From positions 102,756,239 through 102,820,238 of the forward strand of contig NC_081413.1 of the NCBI RefSeq assembly GCF_030272615.1: DNA of 64,000 nucleotides, given 5' to 3'. Position numbers and translations under genes: made by a program. This DNA comes from Cryptomeria japonica (Eukaryota > Streptophyta > Pinopsida > Cupressales > Cupressaceae). Below are positions 54,378 to 64,000 of the stretch, one piece after another. Under the pieces are notes generated by a model, which was not told where the DNA came from, searched no databases, and saw only the letters and a list, made by a program, of their open reading frames with translations. Every line of letters starts with the position of its first letter. The stretch's first letter is position 1.

Positions 54378-54999
54378 TGTAGACACCTAAAAATGTCTTA
54401 TTGATCATGCACTAGTTAATCATCCTATTTTTTAAATAATTCTTTAATTCTTTAATTAAGCTAATTATCTTATTTCTTCGAAACTAATTCAATCATCTTT
54501 TTCTACATTGCTAATCATCCAATTTTCACTTCTTAATTAATTAATTAATCATTTAACCCTTCTCCAAATATTTTTTTTAATAAGTAAATAATTGCATAGG
54601 GGCAACACTCATTTATAATAATATATAAGAAGCATTACAAGAAGACAGTTTCGAGACAACTTGATAGCCAAAGCAACAGAAAAACCCTCTAAAACCCAAG
54701 CTCCACTAACCTAGGGGCAATTCAGATACAAAATCTACCCAAGAATTGAGAATCAACCCTACCTAATGAAGACAAATCAGGGGGCATAAACCCTGAAACA
54801 CTAATTACATACATAAACATTTGGGTAGTGCTAGCAAAGTTTGCCAGCCCGTACTAGCTAGGAAAAGACCAAACAAGACTAAGGAATGTTTAACACAAGC
54901 AGGGCAATGTCTTGCATCCCATAGTATATTTAATATGCTCTGACAAATCACTGTCATCGAATGATATCTTGGCCAACTGGAATATTTTATGGATCCATT

Positions 55000-55508
55000 G
55001 CAGACACTGTCGCTTTTACCAATCTATCTGCCTCCACATTGCCTTCCCTGTATATATGACTGATTCAAAAATCCTCAAAAACATCCAACATGACAATTAT
55101 CTGATGCAACAATTGATTAAGGTGCCAACTAGGAGTCTTCTCTTTATGAATTGCATTAATCACATTTAAAGAATCTCCCTTGAGGTGAACTTTCAGAATT
55201 CCCAACTCAACTCCAACAAGCAACCTGTGTAGAGCAACCCTGAACTCGACCACATTATTTGTGGCAGATCCAATGGTCTCAAAAATTTCCATCAAACAAA
55301 CCCCATCATCTTTTCTGATGATACAACTAATTCCACTCGGTCTAGGGTTGCCAACTGATGCTCCATCAAAATTAATTTTAACCCATCCATCATCAGGGGC
55401 CTCCCATTTAGTTGTAAACCGAGGGTCTACTAAGAGACCAGAATGGCATTGTTGAAGAGATGGGGGATCACCAAGCTTGGAAAGGTAAGTTTCATTTTTG
55501 CATCCCAT
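55000..55508 (-). pseudogene. LINE RNase H domain
   Basis: 55065-55508 reads DDGWVKINFDGASVGNPRPS (first catalytic Asp), then TNNVVEFRVALHRLL with Glu and VHLKGDSLNVINAI with Asp. After a stop, REGNVEADRLVKA (about 55000-55060) holds the last Asp. This is the RNase H carried at the C-terminus of many plant L1-type LINEs. It ends in the 3' untranslated part. Confidence 0.8.
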
Positions 55509-55560
55509 CTAGAGTATAAATTCTCTTTAGGGTTTTAGATTTAGTCGACTCATTGACAAG

Positions 55561-55935
55561 CTATATGAGGTGTTCCTCAATTTTTTTACAGAGGCAAATT
55601 TGGCTCATTTTATTGTCATGAAATATCCTATGGTTCCTCTCCTTCCATACTTCCCAAATGAGAAAGGAGGGGAGAATCACAACTAGATCTCCAAAAACCA
55701 ATTTTGGTTTTGAGTTAGGCCATAATTGAAACCACTCATCAATCCCTCTTGGAAAAGGGCTCATGAAATTCAACTTCTGCATGAAATGACACCAACATTT
55801 GAAGGCAAAATCGCAGTTTAGCAGTAGGTGGTCCACCGATTCCTCTTGGCCTTCACATAAGAAACATCTACTTGGACCAACAATACCAAACCGCTTGAGT
55901 CTATCACTGGTTAGAATCTTTTTTTGAATGGCCAT
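55561..55935 (-). pseudogene. LINE zinc-binding (zf-RVT type) domain
   Basis: RLKRFGIVGPSRCFLCEGQE is followed by SVDHLLLNCDFAFKCW, giving a Cys-x2-Cys then His-x3-Cys-like arrangement found after RT in plant LINEs. Then ILPSFLIWEVWKERNHRIF. Probably helps nucleic-acid binding. Confidence 0.8.
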
Positions 55936-56568
55936 CCATGCAAAGGTCCCAACTTTAGGTAGAATGTGTTTATGCTAGAGAAGCTTTGTCAGCCAATCCT
56001 ACTTCGCTATTGCACCCTCCTTTAGTTTGTATCCATGGCAAACTCTGTATATACCATCCGACAAGCCACACCACCTGATGGTATCCTCCTCTATGGATGG
56101 AGGGATGATGAGCTTCTTAAGGATGGAGATATAAATATCCTTCTGGTGTTGGTCGATATCTAGATGATCCAAAGACTTCCATACCCAATTATCTACTCCA
56201 TTCCGCCCAATAGTGAAATCATAGTCGCTAACCTTATGTCCCCAGAGTCAACTGGTCTCCCTCAAAATCATCTAAAGGGAGGGGATTGAGCCTAATACTT
56301 CCTTGTCTCCCCAGGAGTCATTCCAAAATGATGCACTCCTCCCATTTTGGATATCCCAAGTGACATGATCACTAATGATCTCCCTGCATTCCAATATGTA
56401 ATTCCAAATTGAAGATCCCCAAGGGGGGTTGATCATGGTTAGGATCCTTTTGGGCTCAGTGGAGTCCAAATTTTGTGTTTGAGAATTATTGCCCACTTTT
56501 GACCGCCCCCACTACATATTCCCCACACCAATTTAGCACCCATAGCCAAATTCATTACTAAAATTTGT
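55936..56568 (-). pseudogene. LINE region between RT and zinc domain
   Basis: 56272-56496 contains PPWGSSIWNYILECREII and WDIQNGRSASFWNDSWGDKE, a conserved stretch of plant LINE ORF2. Stops occur near 56275 and between 55936 and 56270. Confidence 0.7.
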
Positions 56569-57171
56569 CTAACTCCAGTCCCCCCCCCCCCCCCCCCCCC
56601 CCGCTACCTTTGGTTGGCAGATCTTTTTCCAAGCAATAAGGGGGAATTTATCTTTCTTATCAGACCAATTCCATAAGAAGTTACACATGATTTGTATCAG
56701 GTTTTCCTCAACCACCATCAAAATCCTCAGGAAAGCCATAGAAAATACTGGTAGGGCAAATAGGACTAACCTTATCATTGTGAGCCTCCCTACAGAGGAC
56801 AACCATTTCCCTTTCCATTTTTCAAGTTTGGACTTACATTTCTCAATCAAACCCTTCTAGTAGAAGACCTTATTGATTCCAACAAATAATGGGATCCCAA
56901 GAAACCTTATCGGGAAGTTAACCACTTTCAAGTTCAGGATCCTAGAGAGAATCACTTGCAAACTAGGTAGGGTATTGATAAAGAAAACTTTCGATTTGTT
57001 CCAATTAATTTTCTGCTCGGAAGCTTTGTAGTAGTCATCCAAGCAAGACTTGATTGCCTTTTCCTCCCATCTCATGGATGAACCAAACAAGATAGTATCA
57101 TCAACAAATTGAAGGTGGGTAGTATGTTCAACTCTAGCTACAAAATTGATGCCCAACCAACGACCTTCCAA
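56569..57171 (-). pseudogene. LINE reverse transcriptase C-terminal part
   Basis: 56857-57171 has the catalytic pair in THLQFVDDTILFG, then KINWNKSKVFF and IRFLGIPLFVGIN. 56569-56850 has the thumb (KLEKWKGKWLSSVGRLTMIR; FLWNWSDKKDKFPLIAWKKI). A run of 23 C on the plus strand (56580-56602) falls at the end of this part and gives a Gly run. The fingers and first catalytic Asp are absent through 5' truncation. Confidence 0.85.
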
Positions 57172-57207
57172 CTGTATTTTTACAATTGTAACCCTTCTCC
57201 AAATATT

Positions 57208-57740
57208 AATTAAATATTAATTATTTAATTAATTATGATTTATTCATTAATTAAATCATCTATATTATTTAATTAATTCCATTTCTAAGGATTAAATAAT
57301 TTCATTTCAATTATTAATTAATTAATTCATTCTTCCAGTTGAATTTATTCAAATTTGAATTTCATCAAATTTCAATCAAATGTGCATTTAAATTTCAGCA
57401 TTTGAAAATTAAAATTCAAATTCAAATCAAAATGAAAATAAATTTCAATTTCAAAATCCTATAGCACATGCTGAAAATCATAACCGGTTCATCAAATCAG
57501 TTAACTCAGTTAACTCTCCAATCTCCCCTTTTTACTCTCAATCACATTTTTTGATTAATCAATCAAATTAGTCATCTCCCTAGTTAACTCGGTTAACTAA
57601 TCAATCAATTGAGCTAAATAATCAACCAATGTTGTTAACATATCAATCTATTGAGTTAACATATCAATCAATCCACTTAACTGATCAGTCAAAATTACTG
57701 AGCTATCAATCAACACTTTGGTTCCAAATCTCACCCCATG
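57208..57740. other. Low-complexity and degenerate repeat stretch in the split LTR
   Basis: AT-rich words, then an imperfect array of atcaatcaattgagttaac-like units (57490-57720). No gene. Confidence 0.5.
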
Positions 57741-57753
57741 GCACCCAAAACTC

Positions 57754-57760
57754 TATAAAA
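57754..57760 (+). promoter_or_regulatory. TATA box of the split gypsy LTR
   Basis: tataaaa within ctctataaaagcaagcct, about 285 bases before the LTR end; a good LTR promoter candidate. Confidence 0.6.
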
Positions 57761-58040
57761 GCAAGCCTCATTCTCAATTTCAAATATGAATCATAGTCTT
57801 CAAAATAATTATGTCTATCTTATGCAGGAATCCTAGTGCAACACTTGAGAGCCACCTATCACGCAATTTGGAGAAGAACAATGGAAGCCATGATGTAGAA
57901 TAGGGAGTTTGATTCGATTAATTATTCAATTCTTGCATCTAATCTCTATCGATTTATGTTTGAGTTTGCTTAACTAGTTAAGGAATTCGTGATTGTCCTT
58001 ATTTATTAATTAGCACTAATGATTTTAGACGTGAAAACAA

Positions 58041-58058
58041 TGGTGAACCCGACGTGAA
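58041..58058 (+). other. Primer-binding site candidate
   Basis: tggtgaacccgacgtgaa, one base after the LTR end. It begins TGG as every tRNA primer site must; the tRNA was not identified. Confidence 0.5.
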
Positions 58059-58362
58059 CTAACAACTTTTCTAACCTTCTGGCGTGTTTTTTTGTGTTTT
58101 GCATGATCTATATGAACGCACAGAAAAAAAATGCTATGCAATCTCCTAGACATTAATTCGCAATCGCTCATGAAGCTACACAATCGATTAGAAAAAAATT
58201 TGCAGTTGACAACATGAGGATTTGCAATTTCTCATTCTAATTCACAATTTCCTAGATCTATCATTTCACCAATTTTATTTTTCATTTTAATTTTTGATCC
58301 GATTTTGCAGCTAACCCATTATTCTTTTTGAATTCAAGAAGTTTTTTTTTCTTGCATAAAAT

Positions 58363-58611
58363 GTGTCTAACTTCATGGCAGGAAAGGTAACCTTCAAGAT
58401 TTTAGGTACCAAAAGGAGATCAGAAGACAAAAGGCAGAAGAGAGCTTATCAATGCATCCTCAAAGTAGAAAAAAGGCTTCAAAACCTAGAAGACGATAAA
58501 GCTCTATCTAAATACTATAACATTGTCCATAAATACTTACAAAAACATCAAGTTTATGATGAGATCAAGATCATGGGAAATATCATCATGAGAGAAGCCT
58601 TTGAAATATAA
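58363..58611 (+). CDS. Small hypothetical protein, possible gag N-terminus
   Basis: 82 codons, Lys-rich and likely helical (RRSEDKRQKRAYQCILKVEK; ALSKYYNIVHKYLQKHQVYD). It starts about 305 bases after the primer-site candidate of the plus-strand LTR, where a gag could begin. An upstream ATG (MSNF) and one at residue 5 are both possible. No domain is recognised and nothing recognisable follows, so it may be a relic or chance frame. Confidence 0.3.
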   Translation: MSNFMAGKVTFKILGTKRRSEDKRQKRAYQCILKVEKRLQNLEDDKALSKYYNIVHKYLQKHQVYDEIKIMGNIIMREAFEI

Positions 58612-59655
58612 TTTATATCTTCGATCTTTTCTTTCTATTTATAATTAATTCAAATTTGCTTAGACAGTAATCCACATTTGTCTTGATAGAACAATCGATC
58701 AGATGTTGATTCACATTTTCTCAATGTTGTCAAAGGCTTGGTGTTTTGTTTTTCATCAATTCTCTTTTAATATTCTCACATTATAATGTTTTGTTTTTCA
58801 GAGAGATAGTGAAGCAAAATTTTGTAACCCAAAATAAAATTTAGGCTTGTCAGCCCACAATGTCAACTAGAATACTTTAATGGGTTTTGCAGGTACTGCA
58901 AGACTTAGACTAGTTCACATTTCTTTTGGTGCTATCTAAAATGAACAAGACAAATTTTTTTTATTGCTAATTTTTGAGGTTAAAAAGAACATTCACATAT
59001 TTCTATGGGGATTAAAAAGAATATCATTCCTGTTGGAGTAACATCTCCAAATAGCTTTTAGACAACAATGCAATGAAGGATTAGAAAGAAAAATCTCTAC
59101 TTTCTGTGTTTCGAAGGTGATAGGCATATTCTCTTCCCTTAATTGGGTGACCAAAAATCCAAACTCACCATTTATGTTTTCTATCATTTTTTGCATTAGG
59201 ATAAAACTTTTAGTAGGCCTGCCTCCCAAGTAGCCCATAGAGCCAAGTGAGAGGGAACGACCTAAGTGGCAATGGCTAAAGCCAAGTAATCCAAACCACT
59301 ATAAATAAATGTGTTTGTGATGAAAGTTGCAAGTGACAAGTGTTACATGTTGTCATAATGACATCATGCTTCTCTTAGTGCCTATATGGTATTGTAAAGT
59401 GGAAAATTGGATCCTAGTGGGGCCCCACCTAGGAGAGAGAAAGGAAACCACTAGGATGATTTTCACTTGGGAGATACTTTACATTCAAAAGAGGAGCTCG
59501 AATCCACTAGATCCAAATCCAAGAGAAATAAGAATATGAATACCAAGTGGATTGCAAGGGTTAGAATGCAATTTTCCCTCTTTTGTAGATAGATATGTTG
59601 ACTTGTTGACTATGTAGAAAAGGGAGACAAAATGGGTGAAATAAGGATCTATTGG
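58612..59655. other. Stretch without a recognisable gene
   Basis: Scattered ttcacatttt-type words (58668, 58706, 58913) like those near 58150-58250. The minus-strand frame 58993-59238 and plus-strand frame 59327-59539 have no family features. Confidence 0.4.
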
Positions 59656-59665
59656 TTTGATATCA

Positions 59666-60612
59666 TGTTGTAACTTCAGATCTGATATATTTAGACTAAT
59701 ATGGATTTGCCTTGCAAATTTGGAGAAAAGTCATTGGGACCAAGTTGAAAGTGTACTTGGTCCTCTGAAAAATCTGCGCATCAAAAAGGGTTTTTCATCT
59801 ATGAAAATGAAATCCAAACCCGCAATTACAGCTGCGCACCTGCAACCTACACACAGAAAAGAAGGGAAGAAGGGTTGTGGATAGGGGTTTTCCTTAGTCA
59901 AACCCTAGTTGAGGAATCAACCTTGAAAGAAAGTAATTGCAAATGCTTAAATGTGAATAATGGAAATGTATACCTTGTAGATCTACAATTTATTGCTGAT
60001 GGTTACTTTGCTTCTTGAATGTAATCACAAGTGTTGCATGAAATGGCATGTCACATGACAAAATCCTAACACACGCACATGCTTGCAAATGAATGTTGTA
60101 ATGTTGCTCCAATGGATGAATGAAGAAGACACATGAAGAGGAAGACTTGATGGATTCTTGAAGACTTGGATGCCTGATGATGATAATGAAGACCTTCCAC
60201 TTGAACTTCACTTATTTTCTATATCCTTTTTTGTATATGCAAATGAGAGGACTAACTCCCTTTTATACATGCCTAAGAGAATTAATTCATCTCATCAAAG
60301 GCTGACATAAGGGAGATTAAATCCCAAACAGAAAACCAGGTTCAAGGGCTAGATGGACCCATCTTAGGGCCACCTTAAGAGGAAGGACAAGGGCACCATG
60401 CCACTGTCCAAGGGGGAAAGGGGAACCACACCCCCGATGTGCTCTATTTTGGGGCCTGGACAGGGTCCTGAAGTGACATCAGAGCTTATATTGGAGGAGG
60501 TTAAGAATGAAGGTGCAGAGAGGGGTCTCAATTGAGTAAGGAGATGCAGTCGCAAAGGTGAGGGCCTAAAATGCGATCAAAATTACATGTGTCACAATTT
60601 TATGATGCTACA
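59666..60612 (-). repeat. Putative LTR (947 bp)
   Basis: Minus strand starts TGTAGCATCATAAAATTGTG after a polypurine tract and ends GTTACAACA; TGT...ACA ends. It holds a TATA box. The sequence just beyond its low end (59656-59665, tttgatatca) weakly resembles a Met-type primer site. Confidence 0.5.
60261..60267 (-). promoter_or_regulatory. TATA box of the putative LTR
   Basis: Plus strand ttttata, i.e. TATAAAA in GTATAAAAGGGAG, about 345 bases into the LTR. Confidence 0.55.
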
Positions 60613-60627
60613 TTTAGCCCCCACTTT
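60613..60627 (-). other. Polypurine tract
   Basis: Plus strand tttagcccccacttt, i.e. AAAGTGGGGGCTAAA directly before the LTR start. Confidence 0.55.
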
Positions 60628-61314
60628 AGCGATTACGCCAATACTATCGGTAAAGTAGAAAAAAGAGAGAGATGAAGATGAGAGATGCAGAGCAATACCA
60701 GAAGGAGTATAAGACATCACTAATCTTGAGGAACAAAGCTCCCAATCCTAGGATCTTAAATCACTCAAACATATGCAAGAGCACACAAGACAAAAGGAAC
60801 AAGACAAACAAAAACAAGATCAAGCACAAAAGACACATGACAAAAACAAAACACAAGGCCACAAATCAACTAGCCAAAGAGACCTCGATACTCAAATGTC
60901 TCAACAACTAATTGAAACACAAAGACAAATGCCATCACACAATCACCAATAATCACATAAAAGAGAAAAGTTGACATCATCCATGAACCATCCATAGTAA
61001 AACTACGAGTTCATGAGAGGAAGGAGAGAGAGGACATGAATACACACTTTGGTGATCCATGAGAAGAAAGGTGAACAAAAGGAACCATGGACATCTCGCC
61101 CCTAGAATTAGGTGATCAATGGAGAAAACAGGACATGGAAAACTAGGACCCAAAATTTGTCTAGGTGATCCATGTAAGGGAGGAGAGTGGGAACACCATT
61201 AGTTTCACTCAACCATGCACGTGTGTGTGCAAGTGAGGTTCAAAGCACCTCACAGGAGTCTATGCTTGAGTATGCTACAACTTGTATAAGATGTATAGTA
61301 CAAATGTCAAGAAA
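60628..61314. other. Non-coding stretch of the gag-bearing element
   Basis: Purine-rich plus strand, no gene. The open frame 60672-60911 (Lys/Asn-rich) reflects composition. Confidence 0.45.
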
Positions 61315-61776
61315 GTGGTGACATCTCGCTCTAAGAGGCTACCCTCTAGTTTCGAGAATATCCCACTTTACAAGAGAAAAGTGGCGACATCCTACTCTAA
61401 GAGGTTGCCCTCTAGTTTCAAGAATGACCCATTGTATAAGAGAAAAGTAATGACATCTCTCTCTAAGAGGCTTCCCTCTAGTTCCAAGAATGACCCACTA
61501 TATAAGAGAAAAGTGATGACATCTCGCTCTAAGAGGCTGCCCTCTGGTTCAGAGAATATCCCATTGTATAAGAGAAAAGTGACGACATCTCACTCTAAGA
61601 GGCTTCCCTCTGGTTCTGAGAATGAACCACTATATAAGAGAAAAGTGATGACATCTCTCTCTAAGAGGCTTCCCTCTAGTTCTGAGAATGATGCACTATA
61701 TAAGAGAAAAGTGACGATATCTCGCTCTAAGAGGTTTCCCTCTAGTTTCAAGAATGGCCCACTGTACAAGAGATGT
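61315..61776. repeat. Seven tandem 66-bp repeats
   Basis: Units begin gtgatgacatctcgctctaa and end tataagagaaaa; seven units of exactly 66 bases with point differences only. The plus strand is open through all (61282-61815, 177 codons) with a 22-residue repeat of the type SKRLPSSSKNDPLYKRKVMT. Its position near the 3' LTR of a Tat-like element fits the tandem repeats known from 3' untranslated regions of that lineage. Confidence 0.9.
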
Positions 61777-61822
61777 AATGCACAAGAGAAATATACTACA
61801 AAAGGAGCAGTGTGAGTGCCCC

Positions 61823-61862
61823 CCTTAAGATGTCAACATAGTTTAATGTTGACATCTTAAGG
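61823..61862. repeat. Perfect inverted repeat, 17-bp arms, 6-base loop
   Basis: ccttaagatgtcaacat and atgttgacatcttaagg around agttta. It could fold as an RNA hairpin on either strand; it is followed on the left by a C-run. Confidence 0.9.
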
Positions 61863-63461
61863 AAAGTAGAACAAGGATACCTTCCTTCGACACCAAGAAG
61901 ATATCCATCATGCAAAAATGTCATAAATCCAAGCAAGAGAGAGAATACTCTTGAAGCAAGGGTATGATAGTTGAAAAGAGATATCTTGCTATAAGTGTAA
62001 AGGAGATCCTTGGAGGAGAACAACTCTTTTCTCAAAAGACATCTTCCTCCAAGAGGATTTGTCTTAGATAAATATAACATCTTCGAGAATGAAGCATAGA
62101 AGAGAACAAGAATTCAATCCTTCCTCCTATTACTAGGTGAAAGGGATTCTTGATGAAGGATTACTCACTTTTACCCAACAGGGATGGGTGAATTCATTAT
62201 AGATATATGTTACCAAGTGTGAAAGAAGTTGTAGTCAAGGACTTATACCTCTTGTATAAGAGAGAAATATTGAGCAAACAACAATGATTTCACACAAGGA
62301 ATAACATCAAGTAATGAAACTCACACCATCCACAACATAGGAAAGAGTGGATCCTTAGAGAGAGAGAGAGAGAGAGAAATAATTGCCCCCCAAGTGTAGG
62401 GCCAATGAGAAGAGCTTACACAATCTTCTAGAGAGAAATTAGACATAAGAAAATGCACAATGAACACATGCAAGAAAAGACATTAGTATATGGAAAATAC
62501 ACGTCTCAAGAAGTGGTAATCTTCTAGGAGAAGATAGAAATAGCATCGCATATTCCCCAAGGGGGATTATTCATAAGAACATACCATTGTAGGAAATGAT
62601 AATCACAAATGAAAAATGCAACCCTTAAAGGAAATAATGATAAATGAGATAGAAAGAAATAGAAAGGAGCAAGATCCTTGCCCCCCAAGTGAGAAGAACA
62701 AGGAGAAGAGTTACACATCTTGTAATGGTGATTATTTTCAAGGGATATGCCTTCCTAATGGAACAAATCCTCTCAAGGAAAGGTCATGTACTTCACAAGA
62801 GATCATTCCATTCTAGGGTCATATCATACTTTTGAATAACCAAAACCATAGGAGAGGTAAGTTTTCCAAGAGAATTAAGACAATAGAAGAAGTGAAATAT
62901 TCATTAAAGATGCTCCTCTCCAAGAAAAGAGGAAAACCAAAGATCAATTATATGCTCACATAAGAATAACTCGATGCAAGAAAGGAGATAATAATGAATA
63001 ATGCACAAAGATCCATAGAAAGAACAAGGAAAGTGAACATCATGTTGTTACCCCAAAGTATGTAAAATTGAAATAATACCACTACAAATGATAAAGAGCC
63101 CCTAGTTAAGTTGGCTAGTTATGTCATAGGGTGAAGAGAAAAATGAAAAGAAAAGAAGTTCTAGGGCACTATGTTTTTACCAAGAAAGACAACTAGATCT
63201 ATTGTAAGACAAATTTGTGCACGATGATATTGCTTGTGAACAAATTTGTTAAATGCATGAAATTTTCCAAGAGAATGTGAATATGAGTCATGAAAAATTC
63301 AATATTCATCACCTTTCACTAGCTTAATATTTTATTTTTGGTTTCTAGGAAAAAAGGAAAAGTTCTTATCATATTTCAATCTCCAATAAATTCTTGTAGC
63401 TAGTCTTTCAGGATGATAAATATGTTTTAATTCATTTTATCGGCATGGAGGAGAAGAATTA
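61863..63461. other. Non-coding 3' part of the gag-bearing element
   Basis: Purine-rich plus strand with loose repeats (ccccccaagtg near 62386 and 62683, each followed by an agaagag..ttacacatc-like stretch) and an (AG) microsatellite at 62357-62377. No gene seen. Confidence 0.5.
62357..62377. repeat. (AG)n microsatellite
   Basis: 21 bases of alternating A and G. Confidence 0.95.
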
Positions 63462-64000
63462 TTAGAAAAAAGAAGGATTATTATCCATGATTATAGTTTT
63501 TACATTGTCTATGCCATCTTGAATAGATTTTTGAAAATCAGGGCAATCATCAGCATTATGATCATGGGTTTGATGAAATGAGCAAAAAGGACGTCCTGAA
63601 GAAGAAGAATTCTTGCAGGCTCTTTTGATTTGTTGCCTTTGGAGATATTTTTTAAAATTTTGGAGCCTAAGGAGTTCATCCATAGAGAGAGAAGTCTCAT
63701 TTCATAGGCCTTTTGTAGTAACTTGTGTGGGAGGGTTTATAGGGACACGAATTCCTTGTTCAAATCTGCTAAGTCCTTCTGCTCTAAAACCTTGTTTTGT
63801 TATTATAAGAAATCCGCGACTACAAGAATGTTGCAAATGAGTAGGTGGGGAATAGGATCATGAATTTCTTTGAAATATAATGTGTAAGGGGGAATAAAAG
63901 GATTTGTAGATGAAGAAATAATATCATGTGAAAGGATATTCTTCTTTCCTCTATCATGCTTGTCCTTTTTGGGAGATTGGGGATCTTCATCATCTAAAGG
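63462..64000 (-). pseudogene. Gag fragment with CCHC-like knuckle, partial at window end
   Basis: Reading from 64000 down, a frame gives PLDDEDPQSPKKDKHDRGKK and NILSHDIISSSTNPFIP until a stop near 63800. The open stretch 63462-63683 gives FKKYLQRQQIKRACK and then the knuckle FCSFHQTHDHNADDCPDF (Cys-x2-His ... His-x4-Cys), typical of Tat-type gypsy gag, where the second ligand is often His. It binds element RNA. The N-terminal capsid part would be beyond the window. Confidence 0.55.

Larger units (their letters stand above)
54554..57207 (-). mobile_element. 5'-truncated plant LINE (L1 type) with 19-bp target-site duplication
   Basis: The insert 54573-57188 is flanked by perfect copies of taacccttctccaaatatt (54554-54572, 57189-57207). 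On the minus strand it starts inside the RT palm and runs through thumb, a zinc-finger region, RNase H and a 3' untranslated tail ending in a short A-rich stretch (plus-strand T-run 54571-54578). 5' truncation is usual for LINEs. About 2.6 kb. Confidence 0.9.
54378..58039 (+). repeat. LTR of a plus-strand gypsy-type element, split by a LINE
   Basis: Begins tgtagacacctaaaaatgtc, a common start of plant gypsy LTRs, and ends gtgaaaaca one base before a primer-site-like sequence, giving TGT...ACA. Without the LINE and one target copy the LTR is about 1027 bases. It has a TATA box at 57754. AT-rich TTAATTAA words resemble those in the LTR at 10606-12065. The 3' partner was not found. Confidence 0.6.
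59666..64000 (-). mobile_element. Gag-bearing LTR element without visible pol, 5' end outside window
   Basis: Minus strand: gag part at 63462-64000, about 2.8 kb of non-coding DNA with tandem repeats, a polypurine tract (60613-60627) and an LTR (59666-60612). No protease, RT or integrase is seen between gag and LTR, so pol is deleted or the element is non-autonomous. The gag knuckle resembles Tat-type gypsy gag, and 3' tandem repeats are known from Tat/Ogre elements. Confidence 0.5.

Noticed and set aside
61315-61776. CRISPR array
   Set aside because: Units are contiguous with no unique spacers, and the DNA is plant nuclear.
61282-61815. 177-codon repeat protein as a genuine gene
   Set aside because: It lies antisense in the probable 3' untranslated region of an LTR element, where such repeats are usual; kept as a repeat and as a finding.

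Overview
This window is repeat-dominated plant nuclear DNA. I found no convincing single-copy host gene. Almost every coding stretch is a broken retrotransposon protein: Ty3/gypsy of the Tat type, several Ty1/copia lineages, plant L1-type LINEs and a tRNA-like SINE. The sequence is AT-rich. Many long LTR elements are nested, decayed and full of in-frame stops, and the LTRs and leaders are long. This fits a very large, slowly purged plant genome such as a gymnosperm, but that assignment is inference; the window holds no marker gene.

Layout. 1-12065: a Tat-lineage gypsy element on the minus strand (5' LTR 10606-12065, PBS, a 2.7 kb leader with a degenerate short-motif array, gag, protease, G-patch linker, RT, two RNase H domains, integrase); its 3' LTR lies left of the window. 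12066-19105: a minus-strand copia element (gag-PR-IN-RT-RH). Its left LTR is cut exactly where the gypsy LTR begins, so the gypsy probably inserted into it. 19106-22450: non-genic AT-rich DNA with a 21-bp degenerate array and a weak SINE-like block. 22455-37260: a tandem LTR-internal-LTR-internal-LTR array of another minus-strand family, interrupted by a second element at 27398-34804. That second element has copia-type LTRs, PBS and polypurine tract but no RT or integrase. Instead it carries a coiled-coil/zinc-knuckle gag-like ORF and a long unrecognised ORF with a Glu/Lys-rich tract; it is the best candidate for something undescribed. 34830-37085 holds a decayed plus-strand ORF of unknown family.

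37716-38395 is a 5'-truncated LINE tail with a 17-bp target-site duplication. 38798-39042 is a SINE with a near-perfect 12-bp duplication. 39335-41616 is a complete non-autonomous LTR element (328-bp LTRs, 5-bp duplication) that shares its termini and 3' end with the coding copia element at 44970-51070. 43200-44573 is a plus-strand gag-protease relic. 51071-54377 is non-genic, with short tandem repeats and an LTR-like block. 54378-58039 is a plus-strand LTR with TATA box and PBS, split by a minus-strand LINE (54573-57188) with a 19-bp duplication. 59666-64000 is a minus-strand gag-bearing LTR element without visible pol; its 3' region has seven 66-bp repeats and a perfect 17-bp inverted repeat.

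How they relate: the coding copia and gypsy elements would supply polymerase and integrase, while the element at 27398-34804 and the one at 39335-41616 look like dependants that keep only cis signals, plus Gag-like or novel proteins in the first case. All boundaries and homologies were found by eye; no alignment or database search was run.
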